From Synechococcus sp. MU1642 (GTDB taxonomy: Bacteria > Cyanobacteriota > Cyanobacteriia > PCC-6307 > Cyanobiaceae), in assembly GCF_020514115.1 (NCBI RefSeq), contig NZ_VTKZ01000003.1, positions 62,001-126,000 of the forward strand: DNA of 64,000 nt. The letters are read 5' to 3'. A program made the position numbers and the translations under genes. Positions 60,300 through 64,000 of this stretch are shown one piece after another. Position 1 is the first letter of the stretch; the number at the start of each line of letters is the position of its first letter. The notes below the pieces were generated by a model. It worked only from the letters and a program-made list of their open reading frames with translations, ran no database searches and had not been told where the DNA came from.

Positions 60300-60764
60300 G
60301 TGCGGAATCAGGAGGTTGCAGTGAACGCGGGCGAGTCGGTATACAGCGTGGACCGGATGCGAGCACTGGCTTCCACCATCGCGCTCGTGCGCCGTCAGTT
60401 TCCGGCTGCGCAGGCCAACCTCAGCCCCTGGCGGGACGACCCGCAGACCAGACAGTGGAGCGAAACCGAATCGCTCGACCTTTCCTTTCACTTCCCTGGC
60501 TGGAGTCCGCGGTTGGAATGCCGCAGTTTGCTGATGCAATTGCGGATCAGCGCGGATCGGGGAGATGACCAGCTGCGCCTGCTGGGGGTGTTGATGCGGG
60601 GCATGACCTACGACGGTGAACGTTGGCGCCTCGCCACGGTCGGTGAATGGTTGCCGGAAGGTCCACACCTGCCCCAGCAGCAGCAGGTGAAGCAGCTTAG
60701 GCAGATCTGTCGCGAGCTGTTCGAACTGTTCGACCGACATGCGTCATCTGAACCAGCGGCGTAA
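60300..60764 (+). CDS. Conserved hypothetical protein, 154 residues
   Basis: No function recognised. A helical N-terminal region (RMRALASTIALVRRQFPAAQANL) is followed by a beta-rich middle (ESLDLSFHFPGWSPRLECRSLLMQLRI, LRLLGVLMRGMTYDGERWRLATVGEW) and a C-terminal helix (VKQLRQICRELFELFDRHA). No signal peptide. The start could be GTG 60300 or ATG 60357. It precedes ho1 by 75 bases and may share its transcript. Confidence 0.65.
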   Translation: MRNQEVAVNAGESVYSVDRMRALASTIALVRRQFPAAQANLSPWRDDPQTRQWSETESLDLSFHFPGWSPRLECRSLLMQLRISADRGDDQLRLLGVLMRGMTYDGERWRLATVGEWLPEGPHLPQQQQVKQLRQICRELFELFDRHASSEPAA

Positions 60765-60839
60765 CCCTTCGCAACGCTCGTGGCCACGCTTACGTGGACT
60801 GCTTATAGGGTCCTTCTATCGGTCCAATCACAAGCATTC

Positions 60840-61553
60840 ATGTCCGTTGCACTGGCTGCCCAGATTCGTGAAGGCACGAAAAAATCCCACACCATGGCCG
60901 AAAACACCGGCTTCGTGAGCTGCTTCCTGAAGGGTGTCGTCGACAAATCCAGCTATCGCAAGCTGGTGGCTGATCTCTATTTCGTTTACTCCGCCATGGA
61001 GGACGAGATCAGCAAGCTGACGGATCATCCAGTTGTTGGGCCTGTGGCCATGGCCCAGCTGAACCGTCGTGAGGCTTTGGAGCAAGACCTTACCTACTAC
61101 TTCGGTGAGAGCTGGAAGGAAGAAATCAAACCCTCCCCCTCGGCCGCGGCCTACGTGGAGCGTATTCACTCTGTGGCCCAGGAGTCTCCTGAGCTGTTGG
61201 TCGGTCATCACTACACCCGTTACCTAGGGGATCTCTCCGGTGGTCAGATCCTCAAGAACATCGCCCAGAAGGCGATGAATATGGAGGGGGATGCTGGCCT
61301 GCGTTTTTACGTCTTCGACGACATTGCCGATGAAAAGGCGTTCAAGGCGACCTATCGCTCCGCCATGGACACGCTGCCGATCGATCAGGCCATGGCAGAT
61401 CGCATCGTGGAGGAGGCCAACCACGCCTTCCACCTCAACATGAACATGTTCAAGGAGCTGGAAGGCAACTTGGTGGCCGCCATCGGCAAGGTGTTGTTTG
61501 GTTTCCTCACTCGCCGTCAGCGTGCTGGCAGCACGGAAGCAGTTACTGCTTAA
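60840..61553 (+). CDS. ho1: Heme oxygenase (biliverdin-forming)
   Basis: Opens heme to biliverdin IX-alpha, the precursor of phycobilins, using ferredoxin. The 237-residue protein has His17 in KKSHTMAENTGF as proximal ligand, the distal helix HYTRYLGDLSGGQILKNIAQ and the conserved EANHAFHLNMNMF. ATG 60840 gives the family start; the upstream frame extension is not conserved. Its last base is shared with the start of the glycosyltransferase downstream (TAATG), a strange partner for a pigment gene. Confidence 0.97.
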   Translation: MSVALAAQIREGTKKSHTMAENTGFVSCFLKGVVDKSSYRKLVADLYFVYSAMEDEISKLTDHPVVGPVAMAQLNRREALEQDLTYYFGESWKEEIKPSPSAAAYVERIHSVAQESPELLVGHHYTRYLGDLSGGQILKNIAQKAMNMEGDAGLRFYVFDDIADEKAFKATYRSAMDTLPIDQAMADRIVEEANHAFHLNMNMFKELEGNLVAAIGKVLFGFLTRRQRAGSTEAVTA

Positions 61554-62593
61554 TGGCATTGATTCATGAACCCGAAACGCCGTTTAAGGCGATTCGGGTT
61601 TTGGTACCTGGTCTTGGTTCACGTTTTCGTTGTGGCGGCTTAAGTGTGGCGAAGCAGACAGTTCGTTTGCTCGCAGAACTGCGGCCTACAACTCTTGTTA
61701 CCTACAGAGAGCGGACTGCCCAATGCCCCTTTCTTAAAGATCTGCTGAAAGAAGAGTCCAAAGATGCTAACTCTCTTTGGATAATTAGTTGGGGTTTTGA
61801 TGTTCCAAGGTTGCTTAAACTCCTCCGCGGAAAAAATCTTATTTACCACGCTCATAGTTCGGGATATGGTTTTAAACTTCCTCCCAATGTCCCGATTGTT
61901 GCGGTAAGTCGAAATACAATGGGTTATTGGGGCCATCATGCACCGAGAAATCCCTTATTTCTTGTATCTAATGCACTGGAATCTCAATGGATGGAGAGAG
62001 GAGATCTTGAGGGAGATTTTGAAGAGAGGCCTATAGATATTCTTGTTCAAAAAAGAAAGAGTAGTAATTACCTGTTATTTGAATTAGTACCGGCTTTGCG
62101 CGCCAAGGGTTTTCGTGTTGAAATTCAAAGCGATTGGGTGGAAGACATAGTTAATTTATTCAATAGTTCTAAGGTGTTTTTGTACGATTCTAGAGATCAT
62201 TGGTCTTCAGCTGGAGTAAGCGAGGGGTTCGGCCTTCCTCCTTTAGAGGCAATGGCATGTGGCTGTATAGTTTTCAGTAGTTTAAATCACGCACTTTCAG
62301 ACATTCTTACACCTGGGGAAATCGGACATCAAATTGGTTGCGCTTCAATATCTAATGATGTCGATAGAATTTCTGCTGCGCTCCTTAACCCAACTGAATG
62401 GAAGCCATCCGTGCAGAAATTAGGTTTTGCATTGCAAGACTTCACCGAAGAATTACACGTAAAACGGTGGAAATATGTTATCAAAAATCTTGAGCAATTT
62501 CTCCCCAATCTCAACCAATCTGATTTGATTAGAAGGCATTCTCGGTATCGCATTATTACCAGTAAATTGTTTAGCAAGTTTTTATATGTATAG
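61553..62593 (+). CDS. GT4-type glycosyltransferase, AT-rich
   Basis: A 346-residue sugar transferase with the E-x7-E signature at Glu224 and Glu232 in SEGFGLPPLEAMACG and the following GCIVFSS loop. The N-terminal half (ALIHEPETPFKAIRVLVPGLGSR) is atypical, lacks a clear GT-B acceptor signature and may bind an unusual acceptor. Base composition drops sharply after about 61700, unlike ho1, so the gene looks horizontally acquired, although its first bases overlap the ho1 stop. Donor sugar unknown. Confidence 0.8.
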   Translation: MALIHEPETPFKAIRVLVPGLGSRFRCGGLSVAKQTVRLLAELRPTTLVTYRERTAQCPFLKDLLKEESKDANSLWIISWGFDVPRLLKLLRGKNLIYHAHSSGYGFKLPPNVPIVAVSRNTMGYWGHHAPRNPLFLVSNALESQWMERGDLEGDFEERPIDILVQKRKSSNYLLFELVPALRAKGFRVEIQSDWVEDIVNLFNSSKVFLYDSRDHWSSAGVSEGFGLPPLEAMACGCIVFSSLNHALSDILTPGEIGHQIGCASISNDVDRISAALLNPTEWKPSVQKLGFALQDFTEELHVKRWKYVIKNLEQFLPNLNQSDLIRRHSRYRIITSKLFSKFLYV

Positions 62594-62925
62594 GTAAGTT
62601 TTTTGATTCTTGCTTTAGATAATTCTTGCTCGTCTTTTCAAGTATATTTCGACAGAATATTGCTTAAGCTCTTTCGAATCGGGTTTTTCTGTTAATACCT
62701 ACTATTTATGCTTACCTCGGAAAAATTTTTACGATATTTAAGGCCACGCGTGTATTTCAGGTTGAATTGGTTTCGAACTAACTTAATAGATTATCTAGAG
62801 GTGGTTTTTATCAGGCCTCTAGAGGTGAATATAGCTGAGCTAGTGGTCAATCAATTGAGTGGCTGTCTCCACTAGTCCGAAATTTGAGCTTAGGCATTTA
62901 AGTTGGACTTTATTAGCTGCTTAAT
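62594..62925. other. 332-base AT-rich gap
   Basis: Very AT-rich, with no open frame I can support and no terminator hairpin that I recognise. It separates the glycosyltransferase from the ABC exporter and probably holds its promoter. Confidence 0.6.
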
Positions 62926-64000
62926 GTGCAAAATCTTTTTGCAAGCAAGACAGTAGTCGGATTGAGGCAACTTATTAATTACATTGATTCAAATGTCTTG
63001 TTTAGACTTTGGTTTTTGCTGCCGGTCTCGATATTATCTGGATTTCTTGATTTTGCTGCAGTTGCAGTGATTGGAAGGCTAACCGGCAGCCTTGTTGGGA
63101 GTGATCTTGCAAATATTCTTCCTGGCATTAAAGTTTTCGGAGCTAGTATATATGAACAGTCTTTGTGGTTAATAGCAATCTTTATAATAGTCAATTGGCT
63201 TCAGTCAGTTGTCCGTCTAACGCTGCGTTTAATGCAAGAAAATCTCGCTGGTGAGTTATGGCTTGATTTATCTGGACGTATCTATAATCAGATTTTAGCG
63301 CAGCCATACGAAAGTCATCTTTCTGGGAATGTCACATCTCTAGCTTCTGATTTACTTTCTAATCTAGAGGCGCTACTTAGAGATATACTTACTCCCTCAT
63401 TGAGAGCAGCAAGCTGTTTAATTAGCATTGTCATGTTAGTAACTGGAATATTGTATGTAGGTGGAGGTGCGTCTTTCGTTTTAATAGTATCGATGCTTTT
63501 GATGTATGTTGCATTATCATATTTAATAACCCCTACGCTGCGTGTTGCGTCAAAGCTTAAAATTATCGCCAGGGAAAGATATACAAAAAGCTTTTTTGAA
63601 TCTCTTGGTTCGATTGCTGATCTTAAGCTTGGCTTGAATGAGCAATATTTTATTAGTCAATACATAGATGCGACACAAACTTATAAAAAGTCAGTTGTTA
63701 ATGCGATTGTATTTCCGGAAATTCCAAGGTTGTTTATTGAACCTTTGGGTATTTCTGCTATATTTTTGGTGGGTGTGTTGCCACAAGTCCTTTCAGGACA
63801 GCAAGAGCGAATTATTGAAGTACTTCCATTTTTGTCAGTATTAGCTGTTGGTGCTTTAAGACTGGCAAAACCCCTTCAAGATCTTTTCGCTTCTGTTTCA
63901 ATACTGAGGGGTGGACTTCCAGAAATAAATAATATCATATCTCTCGTCGATAAAACAAATACATTTAGACAATTCGATATTCGAAAAGATACTGTCTGTG
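62926..64000 (+). CDS. ABC exporter transmembrane domain, N-terminal part (partial)
   Basis: An open frame of about 358 codons from GTG 62926 to the right edge without a stop. It is the membrane domain of a type IV ABC exporter: LLPVSILSGFLDFAAVAVIG helix 1, LWLIAIFIIVNWLQSVVRL helix 2, LRAASCLISIVMLVTGILYVGG, a pair of helices near LIVSMLLMYVALSYLITPTLR, and FIEPLGISAIFLVGVLPQVLSG followed by the linker LVDKTNTFRQFDIRKDTVC. The ATPase half lies outside the window. The overall pattern recalls PglK/lipid-oligosaccharide exporters, but the ABC signature cannot be seen. AT-rich like the upstream glycosyltransferase. Confidence 0.8.
   Translation, partial: MQNLFASKTVVGLRQLINYIDSNVLFRLWFLLPVSILSGFLDFAAVAVIGRLTGSLVGSDLANILPGIKVFGASIYEQSLWLIAIFIIVNWLQSVVRLTLRLMQENLAGELWLDLSGRIYNQILAQPYESHLSGNVTSLASDLLSNLEALLRDILTPSLRAASCLISIVMLVTGILYVGGGASFVLIVSMLLMYVALSYLITPTLRVASKLKIIARERYTKSFFESLGSIADLKLGLNEQYFISQYIDATQTYKKSVVNAIVFPEIPRLFIEPLGISAIFLVGVLPQVLSGQQERIIEVLPFLSVLAVGALRLAKPLQDLFASVSILRGGLPEINNIISLVDKTNTFRQFDIRKDTVC

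Overview
The window reads as a chromosomal segment of a marine unicellular cyanobacterium of the Synechococcus/Prochlorococcus lineage, most likely a high-GC marine Synechococcus. The evidence is psaC (photosystem I), an NdhS-type NDH-1 subunit, heme oxygenase for bilin synthesis, an RpaB-like regulator, a group 2 sigma factor, glycolate dehydrogenase subunits and very compact gene packing. I cannot name the strain. Almost all of the window is core genome; two AT-rich stretches (about 39.4-43.5 kb and 61.7 kb to the end) look like accessory surface-sugar cargo.

Layout. 0-5.5 kb: infC (partial), miaA, gyrB, a small SH3-like protein, a tandem fluoride-channel pair and a glycosyltransferase. 5.5-14.3 kb: glutathione peroxidase, mgtE, sigma factor, alpha/beta hydrolase, mutY, sugar kinase, tsaE, ahcY, dedA. 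14.3-21.2 kb: ssb, mreBCD with a coupled solute-binding lipoprotein, rpaB-like regulator, lysS. 21.2-24 kb: a four-gene minus-strand operon, egtB-egtD plus two small proteins of the hercynine-metabolism families. 24-31 kb: smpB, ruvB, TPR protein, M20 hydrolase, HEAT protein, and thiC behind a TPP riboswitch. 31-39.3 kb: tkt, fabF, acpP, psaC, glmS, manC, rimM, ndhS. 39.3-43.5 kb: AT-rich insertion with an NDP-hexose 2,3-dehydratase, a Gfo/Idh/MocA oxidoreductase and a sugar aminotransferase. 43.5-45.7 kb: rnc, rnpB, tRNA-Arg(CCU) and two small hypotheticals. 45.8-57.3 kb: glgP, a CPA2 antiporter, a second alpha/beta hydrolase, an epimerase-like protein, glcE, a four-carbon acid sugar kinase, glcF, icd. 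57.3-61.6 kb: GT2 glycosyltransferase, a GtrA-YdjC fusion, an MTA/SAH nucleosidase, ho1. 61.6-64 kb: AT-rich glycosyltransferase and a truncated ABC exporter.

How the genes work together. ahcY and the nucleosidase both handle S-adenosylhomocysteine; egtB/egtD make or modify hercynine, and EgtD also releases SAH. glcE/glcF belong to photorespiratory glycolate oxidation, while tkt, icd and glgP are central carbon genes. manC, glmS, the deoxysugar trio, three glycosyltransferases, the GtrA-YdjC fusion and the ABC exporter all point to envelope glycans.

The most interesting candidates for undescribed biology are: (1) the coupled deoxyaminosugar trio; (2) the GtrA-YdjC fusion facing a polyprenyl-phosphate-type GT2, which resembles in parts list the Arn pathway (transfer, deacylation, flipping); (3) the ergothioneine-type operon with two accessory proteins of unknown role; and (4) an extreme pattern of convergent genes that overlap or touch at their 3' ends. 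All functions are assigned by reading motifs; no database search was run.
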